DNA of 64,000 nt from Tachypleus tridentatus (lineage: Eukaryota > Arthropoda > Merostomata > Xiphosura > Limulidae), in the NCBI RefSeq assembly GCF_004210375.1, contig NW_027467782.1:27321276-27385275 (forward strand), written 5' to 3'. Position 1 is the stretch's first letter. Each line of letters begins with the position of its first letter. The notes below the pieces were generated by a model. The model saw nothing but the letters and a program-made list of their open reading frames with translations. It was not told the origin of the DNA and searched no databases. Positions 55,150 through 64,000 of the stretch are shown piece after piece. A program made the translations under genes and the position numbers.

Positions 55150-55458
55150 TTACCCAACATCTAATTCACAAGGATAAAGGCTATTCTGAGACATTTTTCT
55201 TAGTACCAAACGAGTCATGATTGAAAGACACGCCAGTTGCCACCCACCATTTTTGGTCACCATAAACTGTTGCTCCGTTCCACTAAACATATTAAAGTAG
55301 TTTTTGTCCTCACAGGTGAACATTAACATAAATTTGTAACCGTCGAGAAGAAATATGTTTGCCAACCATGTTGATAACCGTAAATCCGATATTGTACCGT
55401 TTAAAATGGAGATGGTATGTTCATTAAAGTAATGACTATCTAAAAGTCCTGTAACTGG
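55150..55458 (-). CDS. Unrecognised coding-like segment, possible last exon
   Basis: A candidate acceptor CTTCCAGTTACAG (minus strand) is followed by LLDSHYFNEHTISILNGTIS, DLRLSTWLANIFLLDGYKFM, LMFTCEDKNYFNMFSGTEQQ, FMVTKNGGWQLACLSIMTRL, ending NSLYPCELDVG and a stop at 55150. About 100 residues open with balanced composition, including Trp, Cys and Gly, unlike chance AT-rich frames. No family recognised. Confidence 0.35.
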   Translation of the reverse strand, partial: PVTGLLDSHYFNEHTISILNGTISDLRLSTWLANIFLLDGYKFMLMFTCEDKNYFNMFSGTEQQFMVTKNGGWQLACLSIMTRLVLRKMSQNSLYPCELDVG

Positions 55459-55609
55459 AAGTGTATATATTTAATCTAAAAATAAGTTTTGAGCAGTAGA
55501 CTTTATGTTTTGAAGTGGAACGGAAAATGATTTAGGTTCTATGTATCTAAATAGCTATTAAACCAGATCGTTTTGAAATACATTGTCATGAACAGAGTAC
55601 TGCAGATAC

Positions 55610-56812
55610 CTGACATGGACAGAATGGATTCAACGATGAATTTGTCATCACGTAATGGAATAGAATGGACATCAAATGTTATGACATGTTATTATTGTTC
55701 TGACATGGACAGAATGGATTCATATGAGTACAGACAATGGATTCAACGATTTTGTTATGACATGGACAGAATGGATCATTCATATGAGTACATGGATAGA
55801 ATGATTCATGTACGATGTTTGTTATGACATGGACAGAATGGATTCAACGATGTTTGTTATGACATGGACAGAATGGATTCAACGATGTTTGTTATGACAT
55901 GGACAGAATGGATTCAACGATGTTTGTTATGACATGGACAGAATGGATTCAACGATGTTTGTTATGACATGGACAGAATGGATTCAACGATGTTTGTTAT
56001 GACATGGACAGAATGGATTCAACGATGTTTGTTATGACATGGACAGAATGGATTCAACGATGTTTGTTATGACATGGACAGAATGGATTCAACGATGTTT
56101 GTTATGACATGGACAGAATGGATTCAACGATGTTTGTTATGACATGGACAGAATGGATTCAACGATGTTTGTTATGACATGGACAGAATGGATTCAACGA
56201 TGTTTGTTATGACATGGACAGAATGGATTCAACGATGTTTGTTATGACATGGACAGAATGGATTCAACGATGTTTGTTATGACATGGACAGAATGGATTC
56301 AACGATGTTTGTTATGACATGGACAGAATGGATTCAACGATGTTTGTTATGACATGGACAGAATGGATTCAACGATGTTTGTTATGACATGGACAGAATG
56401 GATTCAACGATGTTTGTTATCACATGGACAGAATGGATTCAACGATGTTTGTTATGACATGGACAGAATGGATTCAACGATGTTTGTTATGACAACAGAA
56501 TGTTTGTTATGACATGGACAGAATGGATTCAACGATGTTTGTTATCACATGGACAGAATGGATTCAACGATGTTTGTTATCAATGACATGGACAGAATGT
56601 TGGATTCAATGACATGGACAGAATGGATTCAACGATGTTTGTTATCACATGGACAGAATGGATTCAACGATGTTTGTTATCACATGGACAGAATGGATTC
56701 AACGATGTTTGTTATCACATGGACAGAATGGATTCAACGATGTTTGTTATCACATGGACAGAATGGATTCAACGATTTTTGTTATCACATGGACAGAATG
56801 GATTCGGTATTG
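55610..56812. repeat. Tandem array, 35-bp unit, about 30 copies
   Basis: Unit GACATGGACAGAATGGATTC then AACGATGTTTGTTAT. Copies from about 55827 to 56480 are almost identical; from 56540 a CACATGG variant takes over; the left edge is diverged. Period 35 rotates the frame, so predicted peptides (MDRMDSTMFV…) are repeat by-products. Confidence 0.9.
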
Positions 56813-56899
56813 AGAAAGAATTAATTCTGAGCTACCATAATAATTCAACTTATGACACAAAATGTCTGTCAGAATAGGATCATTTTTCTGTTTCTCTGG

Positions 56900-57145
56900 A
56901 GGCCCAGCATGGCCAGGAGGTTATGGTCCTCGAGTCGTAATATTATGATCGCAGGGTCGAATCCCCATCATTCCAAATATGCTCACCCTTTTAGCCGGGA
57001 GGGCAAAGTGTTATAATGTTACGGTCAATCCCATTATTCGTTGGTAAAAGAGTAGCCCAAGAGTTGGATGTGGGTGGCGATGACTAGCTGCCTTTCCTTT
57101 AGTCTTACGGGTAGCGCAGATGTAGCTTTGCTCGAAATTCAAACC
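56900..57145 (+). repeat. SINE-A copy with tail deletion
   Basis: Head GGCCCAGCATGGCCAGGAGG; about 25 bases are lost near the tail after TTTAGTCTTACGG. Confidence 0.8.
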
Positions 57146-57263
57146 ATACAAAATCAAACCTGGTGTTTTAGTAGAGGTTTCTCTAATTATTCTCGTTAGA
57201 GTCTAACTGTTAGACTATAGATCTGAATAACTCACGCGCCCCCTTCTAAGTGAAAGATCAACG

Positions 57264-57489
57264 TTACAAGTACCTCAGTTTTTACAGCAGTTAACAAGTA
57301 CCTCAGTTTTCACAGCAGCTAACAAGTACCTCAGTTTTCACAGCAGTTAACAAGTACTTCAGTTTTCACAGCAGCTAACAAGTACCTCACTTTTCACAGC
57401 AGTTAACAAGTACCTCAGTTTTCACAGCAGTTAACAAGTACCTCAGATTTCACAGCAGCTAACAAGTACCTCAGTTTTCACAGCAGTTA
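57264..57489. repeat. Tandem array, 28-bp unit, 8 copies
   Basis: Unit ACAAGTACCTCAGTTTTCAC then AGCAGTTA; alternating GTTA/GCTA endings. Confidence 0.9.
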
Positions 57490-57542
57490 AATATTTATTT
57501 TCAAGATCATTAAACACATAAGGTCCGTGGTTCAAATAAAAT

Positions 57543-58017
57543 CCTGATAAACTGCTTACAAACTGTGGTTTGCCAGGGATAGTGAACACGAGTAGTCATC
57601 TCGAGATAAACTGCTTACAAACTGTGGTCTGCCAGGGATAATGAACACTACTGGTCATCTCGAGATAAACTGCTTACAAACTGTAATCTGCCAGAGATAA
57701 TGAACACAACTGGTCATCTCGAGGTAAACTGCTTACAAACTGTGGTCTGCCAGGGATAGTGAACACGAGTAGTCATCTCGAGAGAAACCGATTACAAACT
57801 GTGGTCTGCCAGGGATAGTGAACACGAGTAGTCATCTCGAGAGAAACCGATTACAAACTGTGGTCTGCCAGGGATAATGAACACTACTGGTCATCTCGAG
57901 ATAAACTGCTTACAAACTGTGGTCTGCTAGGGATAATGAACAGAACTGGTCATCTCGAGATAAACTGCTTACAAACTGTGGTTTGCCATGGATAGTGAAC
58001 ACGACTGGCCATCTCGA
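57543..58017. repeat. Tandem array, 59-bp unit, 8 copies
   Basis: Unit GATAAACTGCTTACAAACTG, TGGTCTGCCAGGGATAATGA, ACACTACTGGTCATCTCGA. Two variant classes (ACGAGTAGTC and ACTACTGGTC) are interleaved. Confidence 0.9.
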
Positions 58018-58537
58018 GAAAAGATACACAAATTAGAAATAAATGAAACTGGATTTATTCAATGTTGAATTGTGTTGAATCAAAAATGAGAAAATCGAAG
58101 GCTAGGCAAACTTGTGATTTGCCTTATAACGCCTTGGCCACGTCCTTTTTACTTTCCGCGAGAGAAATTAGTCTTGCAGGAATATACTATTATAACTCAA
58201 GATATTAAACTGCATAAAAAACTATATAAATCATCTTACCTCAGAGTAAGACTTACCATCTTGACAAAGAAAATGACGAATTTCAGGCCTATCGCTGACA
58301 AAGACACCTAATGTTTTCTAAACGAGAGGATGTTATTGACAATATTGTGAGCACACATAGTTGTTTGAACTTCTTGTAAAAGAACTTCGTATTTATGTTC
58401 CATTCTGAAAGTTCACTCTCGAAGGTGACGGGAAAAACTTTGAATCAATATCGATTATAACGTTGTATGTTATTTATTTACTATTTTAGAAACCTAATTT
58501 GTTGTTATTTTTTAATTCGTAAAGTTCCTTACAGTAC
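58018..58537. other. Unassigned sequence
   Basis: A 65-codon frame at 58114 (+) has no motif. Confidence 0.3.
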
Positions 58538-58608
58538 GAGGCTTGGTCAGGAGGTTAGGGGAACTGGACTTGTAATATGAGGGCCGCATATTCGAATCCC
58601 TTTAACAC
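58538..58608 (+). repeat. SINE-A head fragment
   Basis: GCTTGGTCAGGAGGTTAGGG through the ATTCGAATCCC B box; the body is absent and replaced by a tandem array. Confidence 0.6.
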
Positions 58609-58800
58609 CATATTAAATGACCCATGAACCCTCGTGGAAGGTTAGTACATATTAAACGGACTATAAACCCTTGTGGGAACTTACTACATATTAAATGAAC
58701 CATGAACCCTTGTGGGAACTTACTACATATTAAAGGAACCATGAACCCTTGTGGGAGCTTACTATATATTAAATGAACCATGAATCCTTGTGATAGAGTA
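58609..58800. repeat. Tandem array, 39-bp unit, 5 copies
   Basis: Unit CATATTAAATGAACCATGAA then CCCTTGTGGGAACTTACTA. It starts at the bases that follow the B box of the SINE-A fragment. Confidence 0.8.
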
Positions 58801-58877
58801 CGTACATCTCCACTATAAACATTTCTGCTGAATCACTTCTCATATTAAGTGAAATATACTCAATGTCCAGTATTAAG

Positions 58878-58946
58878 CCCCCACGTGGTTGTCAGAACAC
58901 AGATAGACCATTGTGTAGCTTTATACTTAATTTCAAACAAACAAAC
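58878..58946 (+). repeat. SINE-B tail fragment
   Basis: CACAGATAGACCATTGTGTA then TTTCAAACAAACAAAC. Confidence 0.65.
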
Positions 58947-58957
58947 TGTACGAAGTT

Positions 58958-60105
58958 CTGTAGGTTCATTCTTTTTGATGCCAGATTATTTGGTGATAAG
59001 CCCTATAGGATTGACTTTCTTTGATGCAATATTTGGTATTAAGCACAATAGGTTTACATTCTTTTTGATGTACAATTCGGCATTAAACCCTATAGGTTTG
59101 ATGTAATATTCGGTATGAAGTCCTGTAGTTTTGATTCTTTTTTATGTAATGTTTGGTATTAAACCCAATAAGATTGAATCCTTTTTATGGCTTGGTTTTT
59201 GGAATTTCGCACAAAGCTACTCAAGGGCTATCTGTGCTAGCCGTCCCTAATTTAGCAGTGTAAGACTAGAGGGAAGGCAGCTAGTCATCACCACCCACCG
59301 CCAACTCTTGGGCTACTCTTTTACCAACGAATAGTGGATTGACTGTCACATTATAACGCCCCCACGGCTGGGAGGGCGAGCATGTTTGGCGCGACTCGGG
59401 CGCGAACCCGCGACCCTCAGATTACGAAGCGCACGCCTTAACGCGCTAGGCCATGCCAGGCCCTTCCATTTTATGTAATGTTTCGAAATAAACACAATAG
59501 ATTTGATTCGTTTTGCTGTAATATGTCGTATTAAACTAAATATGTTTGATTCTCTTTGGTGCAATTTTTCGCATAAAGTTCTACAGGTTCGACTCTTTTT
59601 CATGTAATATTTGGTATTAAACTAAATATGTTTGATTCTCTTTGGTGCAATTTTTTGCATAAAGTTCTACAGGTTCGACTCTTTTTCATGTAATATTTGG
59701 TATTAAACTCAATAAGTTTGATTCTTTGTGATGTAATATTCGGTATTAACCCCAATAGGTTTAAGTGTTTTCATGCAATATTCGGTATTAAACCCAAGAG
59801 GTTTGAATATTTTTGTGTAATGTTTGGTATTAAACCCAAGAGGTTTGAATATTTTTATGTAATATTCGGTATTAAACCCAAGAGGTTTGAATATTTTTAT
59901 GTAATGTTTGGTACTAAACCCAATAGGTTTGAATATTTTTGTGTAATGTTTGGTATTAAACCCAATATGTTTGAATATTTTTATGTAATGTTTGGTGCTA
60001 AACCCAATAGGTTTGAATATTTTTATGTAATGTTTGGTATTAAACCCAATAGGTTTGAATATTTTTATGTAATATTTGGTATTAAACCCATTAGGATTTA
60101 TTTTT
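58958..60105. repeat. Tandem array, 42-bp unit, about 20 copies, split by a SINE
   Basis: Unit TTTGGTATTAAACCCAATAG then GTTTGAATATTTTTATGTAA and TG. The left part is diverged and contains an 84-bp higher-order duplication (59540-59700); the right part (59780-60090) is uniform. A SINE-A copy (59191-59463) interrupts it. Confidence 0.9.
59191..59463 (-). repeat. SINE-A copy inserted in the 42-bp array
   Basis: Full length, with the same GCGCGACTCGGGCGCGAACC head variant as 30151. Array units flank both sides. Confidence 0.85.
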
Positions 60106-60257
60106 TTATCTTAACTTTTTCTAATGATTTATTTCAAAGTGCTTTGCGAAGGGATGGAAATAAGATAAAATTAAAGCTGTCTGTGGCTCAGATCTTGAGT
60201 GATTTATCTTTTACCTCCTTTAATAATGATGCCAGGTTTAATACCTTGTCCAATTAA
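59697..60257 (+). other. Open frame over the 42-bp array plus non-repeat C-terminus
   Basis: 186 codons without a stop. Because 42 is 14 codons, the array encodes a 14-residue repeat (FYVMFGIKPNRFEY type), about 9 times, followed by non-repeat sequence SNDLFQSALRRDGNKIKLKL, SVAQILSDLSFTSFNNDARF, NTLSN. The C-terminal 47 residues look coding. No splice site or promoter is evident. Likely a by-product of the repeat for the first part; the last part may be an exon. Confidence 0.25.
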
Positions 60258-60582
60258 GTGACATCAAAAAAAAATGGACATGAAAGCTCACCCTGTTTTG
60301 GGCTGTCATTGTGTACCTTACGAAAAAGAAACATGAAAAATACAGCATAAGAATTATATATTTTTAAAAGAGTTATTGTTGCCTTAAAAGTATTGAAAGT
60401 TTACCAGATGTGTTCCAGTTTCTTGGTGTGTTTTAAAATGAAATATATATATATATGTCTAACGAATCACTTCTTTGTAAATAGCAAAAACGGCCTTGAA
60501 GCAGGACATAAAGTTTACACGAGATTCATTTTAATTCTGCAGACTGATAGGGACTTTCTTTTCTATCCAATACTTTAAAACA

Positions 60583-60708
60583 ACATGATGTGTTTGGTAA
60601 AGCTTTCCACACGATCTGATGCAAGGATTCAGACTTATGTATCTTGTTCTGATGTAGCACTTCTGTTGCACCCAAAACAGACAAACGACTGGCCCGTTCT
60701 ACAAGTTA
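60583..60708 (+). other. Possible exon, unrecognised
   Basis: Reads MMCLVKLSTRSDARIQTYVS then CSDVALLLHPKQTNDWPVLQ, VM, up to a donor ATGAA|GTAAGA at 60709. Protein-like and on the same strand as the C-terminal part at 60115-60257. The start is uncertain. Confidence 0.25.
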
Positions 60709-60710
60709 TG

Positions 60711-61071
60711 AAGTAAGATATGCTACAATAAGTAAAGTATCAATGTTCATTTAAAAAGTGATAAATCATTTGTTGTATTCATGGGAATAATAACTAACCT
60801 CAAAGAATCATGCTTGTAATGGTGTCAATGTGGTAATCGTGATACCAGATCGAAATCTTCTCAGATTAAACTGTTCGAAGTAGCAACGTAACATTGAGCA
60901 TGCAGATGTCGCTCAAATTTTACAATTTGTACTATGACGCAGAAAAGCCCAATAAAAATCCAACAAATACTTAGCCGAACGTATTTGAAGCCCTTTCACA
61001 ATGAGGCTAATGTAACAACGACAGGTTCAACACAAGACAATTGGTTTCTTGAATGGTTACAAGATACACCC
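60711..61071. other. Unassigned sequence
   Basis: Nothing recognised. Confidence 0.3.
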
Positions 61072-61227
61072 GGGCCCGGCATGGCCAAGCGTGTTAAGGC
61101 GTTCGACTCGTAATCCGAGGGTCACGGGTTCGAATCCCGGTTGCACCAAACATGCTCGCCCTCCCAGCCGTGGGGGCGTTTTAATGTGAAAGTCAATTCC
61201 ACTATTCGTTGGTAAAAGGGTAGCCCT
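61072..61227 (+). repeat. SINE-A copy lacking its 3' half
   Basis: Complete head and first body part to GTAAAAGGGTAGCCC; no tail. The head is closest to the inferred family consensus. 3' truncation is not expected from normal insertion, so a deletion followed. Confidence 0.8.
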
Positions 61228-61952
61228 ATGAGAGCGTTAGATGTGAGAATAATGGCGTGAGACTGGCCATTAAGCGAAGTTTAAACATTTCAACATGAAA
61301 TTAATTCGTTCTTCGTGAACCGTCGATAAAATATCAAAGAAGTTCCAGATCAGACAGAAGGCTCAGTACTGTTTATAAGTTTGTAAAACTTTTGTATATA
61401 AATAATGATTTATTACAACTAATGAGTTGTAATAACTATTCGTAATAGCCCTTATTATAAGTTTTATTGTTGTTTGTGTTAAGAACAAAAATTGTGTGTA
61501 ACAATATTGTTGGCAAATATCATAATTTTGATACATATCGACATGCAATTAACTTTTAAATTAAAATAAAATTTCCGGCTATTTGAACTTGCAGTACGTT
61601 ACAAAATATATCGGAGACTCGTCCAGGATTATTATAATACGTAACAATAGACTGAGACATGTTGACATCTGGGACTCCCTCTGGTGGCATTCTACATATC
61701 AAATTGACATTCATATAGGATGCTGGACGTTGATTAGTGGATCGAGTAACATTACTTATGACGTCATAGTAGAATAACTTCAATGTGTTCCACTAGGTGT
61801 GAATAGTTCAAACTGTGCTGTTAATGAAAGATTACTGTTCTTGTCCCGACTCATTCTCCTCCTTCACTCATGGTTACTTCTCATGATCCATGAGGGTGTG
61901 TTATTGACACTGTTTATTCTTATGTATTCTGTGGTGGATGTTGTTAAAAAGA
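61228..61952. other. Unassigned sequence
   Basis: Open frames on both strands at 61556-61783 without a recognisable motif. Confidence 0.3.
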
Positions 61953-62214
61953 TTGTTTGTTTGTTTTTTGAATTTCGCACAAAGCTACTCGAGGCCTATC
62001 TGCGCTAGCCGTCCCTAATTTAGCAGTGTAAGACTAGAGGGAAGGCAGCTAGTCATCACCACCCACCGCCAACTTTTGGGCTACTCTTTTGCCAACGAAT
62101 AGTGGGATTGACCGTCACATTATACCGCCCCCACGGCTAAAAGGGCAAGCATGTGAACACGCGATCCTCGGATTACGAGTCGCACGCCTTAACACGTTTG
62201 GCCATGCCGAGCCC
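61953..62214 (-). repeat. SINE-A copy
   Basis: Complete except for about 18 bases between the head and AGCATGTGAACACGC. Confidence 0.85.
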
Positions 62215-62223
62215 AAAAACAAA

Positions 62224-62345
62224 GTGTGATTGGAGATGCGAACCCCTCAGCTTAGGAGTCGAATACCCAAACCATCTGGGTTAAAAAAGATGACTTCCCT
62301 CTCGTTTATCACTTTACAGTTGGGGATTGTACGAGCAGATATCCC
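62224..62345 (-). repeat. Second, older SINE-A fragment
   Basis: GATGCGAACCCCTCAGCTTA, GGAGTCGAATACC and ACCATCTGGG match the head region, followed by degraded body. Confidence 0.4.
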
Positions 62346-62478
62346 TGGAGTATCTTTGAAAGAAATGAAATGTAAGAACTAACCACAACAACAAACAACT
62401 TAATATCTTGTGTTTTATAAAATTGAGTAGCAGTTTCAAAATTTCCTTTAATAAACAACTTGTTTTTTAATTTTTGTA

Positions 62479-62710
62479 TTACCCTCGTTGAAGCGTGTTG
62501 ATTTTGGTTTCATCATTGTTCAAAAGTTTTGCAGGGTTTTGTTTAATTTTCGTCAAATATTTTTTCCCATAATCTTTGTTAATGACTTTTTCTATCTTTT
62601 GGGTTTTATTATCTTTGAATTTTTTGGAATTACCGTGTTTTAAATATAATTTGTCTCCGACCCGATGTTGGAAATACAAGACATGTTTTAATAACTGTAG
62701 ATACTAGCTC
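62479..62710 (-). pseudogene. Possible LTR-retrotransposon integrase C-terminus remnant
   Basis: The minus strand reads LKHVLYFQHRVGDKLYLKHG, NSKKFKDNKTQKIEKVINKD, YGKKYLTKIKQNPAKLLNND, ETKINTLQRG. VGDKLYLKHG...KKF...I-KVI...Y--KI...--NND resembles the C-terminal beta-barrel region of Gypsy-type integrases. No catalytic core or LTR nearby. Tentative. Confidence 0.35.
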
Positions 62711-63452
62711 TTCGTTACTTTAGGACTAGCCATTAAAAATGACATAAAATGTAGAAGTTCCATTATGTCTTTTTTCTATGACGAATTTTCTTTATAAACA
62801 CATATATAATCAAATGAAAGTTGACTATATTTCCACTTATCCAATCAGTTACTATTTGTGGCTGGCATCTGGAATTATAAGGCGCCTCATCTGACGCTTT
62901 ATGATAAGGACAAATACAATTAGTAGACAAATACAGTTAGATGACGTATAAAGTGGCTGAACCCTGATGTAATTATAAAGAGAGAGTGAGGAGGAAGGAA
63001 ATCAGCTCGGGGTTTGAAAGAACTATTTTATATCTTCACAAACACTTCTTTAGATAAACGTATCCTTATTCGTCTTGAATCACCAGTTGTTGAGGATCAT
63101 AATGTAATTGTACAACTTCTCTTTTGAGTGGTCATCCAATAATTGAATACTGATTTTCTAAATGAAATTGCTTTGCTCTGTATACTTTTGAAGATGTTTC
63201 GAATGTTACAAAGATCCTAGACTCGATCTCTATTATAACAATATAACTTTAATTCCTAAAACCAGACAGTTCTTGTGTAAAAAAAAAATAATCAAACTAG
63301 ACATTAAAGTTCTTTCTTGCACAGTAATTTATTTGTAAAATTAAAAAGATATATATAAGTTAAAATTTTGTAATAATTCTACACGATTTGGTGGAAACAA
63401 CTCCACAATTTTCCAGATGACGAAGTAAATATAAAGCTTCTCATCAACATGA
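62711..63452. other. Unassigned AT-rich sequence
   Basis: A short direct duplication (GACAAATACA(A/G)TTAG) near 62908-62940; nothing else. Confidence 0.3.
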
Positions 63453-63728
63453 GGCCCCAGCATGGCCAGGTGGTTAAGGCACTCCAGATGTAATCCGAGG
63501 GTTGCGGGTTCGAATCCCTGTCACACCAAACATGCTCGCCCTTTCAGCCGTGGGAGCGTTATAATGTGACGATCAATTCCATTATTCGTTGGTAAAAGAG
63601 TAGCCCAAAAGTTGGCAGTGGCTGGCGATGACTAGATCCTTCCCTCTAGTCTTACATTGCTAAATTAGGGACGGCTAGCGCAGATAGCTCTCGTGTAATT
63701 TTGCGTGAAATTCGAAAACAAACAAACA
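63453..63728 (+). repeat. SINE-A copy, full length
   Basis: Head GGCCCCAGCATGGCCAGGTG, complete tail, ACAAACAAAC end. Confidence 0.85.
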
Positions 63729-63792
63729 ATCATCAACCGATGCATTTATGTAATTAACATATTTTTATAATGGTGCCATTCACAAAAACAAG

Positions 63793-63905
63793 CCTCCCAG
63801 TGGCTGAGCGGTATATCTGCAGACTTACAACGCTAAAGTCCGGGTTTCGATGCCCGTGGTGGGCAGAGCACATTGTGTAGCTTTGTGTTTAATTCAAAAC
63901 AACTT
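63793..63905 (+). repeat. SINE-B copy
   Basis: CCTCCCAGTGGCTGAGCGGT head; the tail has lost CAGATAGCC between GAGCA and CATTGTGTAG. Confidence 0.8.
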
Positions 63906-64000
63906 CAACAACGATTTCAAAAAATTACTTCCATGAATCCATGGCCTAAATCTTTGTTTATATTAATTCTATTTTTAACAATTTCTAATGATTGTCATAT

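Noticed and set aside
55573..56877. Frames with MDRMDSTMFV-like repeats
   Set aside because: Period 35 rotates all three frames through the same units; no sign of selection on one frame.
61072..61150. tRNA-Thr(CGT) gene
   Set aside because: A and B boxes and a CGT loop are present, but the acceptor stem does not pair and the sequence continues into the SINE-A body. The same applies to other SINE heads, and to the Val-like heads of SINE-B/C.

Overview
The window reads as nuclear DNA of an animal, most likely an arthropod. It is AT-rich, has GT-AG introns and carries animal-type genes (an anoctamin exon, a vasa-like helicase exon). It is crowded with three tRNA-derived SINE families, non-LTR retrotransposons, Penelope-like elements and a mariner. 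The SINE type fits my memory of horseshoe crab (Limulus/Tachypleus) genomes; I could not check this.

Layout. 0.4-7.8 kb (+): a multi-exon gene for a single-pass membrane protein with a basic tail. Its introns hold Penelope-like fragments with hammerhead-ribozyme cores, and its 3' part is broken by stops and a SINE. 8.9-10.3 kb (-): an anoctamin exon carrying a TGA, and a possible acidic C-terminal exon. 11-15 kb: a SINE cluster. 15.0-15.3 kb (+): a likely promoter and first coding exon. 15.4-16.6 kb: a decayed reverse transcriptase. 17-19.4 kb (-): broken coding segments, including a vasa-like DEAD-box exon and a CCHC zinc-knuckle exon. 20.2 kb: a palindromic hammerhead remnant. 22-22.9 kb: an internally deleted mariner. 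24.7-28 kb: four tandem arrays. 28-35.7 kb: SINEs and otherwise blank sequence. 35.8-39.3 kb: three more arrays. 40.7-42 kb: a CR1/L2-like LINE. 42.3-42.5 kb (-): a possible first exon with a membrane segment. 43.2-45.3 kb: a 5'-truncated Jockey-like LINE. 48.2-48.8 kb (-): a second CR1/L2-like copy. 49.7 kb: a 70-bp pogo-like MITE. 50.5-60.1 kb: seven tandem arrays with interspersed SINEs. 60-64 kb: possible exons, a possible integrase remnant and SINEs.

No complete gene lies inside the window; all gene calls are exons or fragments. Several otherwise well-preserved exons carry single in-frame stops, so either pseudogenes or sequencing/assembly errors are common here. The repeats interact: three SINE families share one 3' tail (one presumed LINE partner), SINEs have landed in a coding exon and in a minisatellite, and about fifteen unrelated minisatellites with 19-79 bp units sit in 64 kb.
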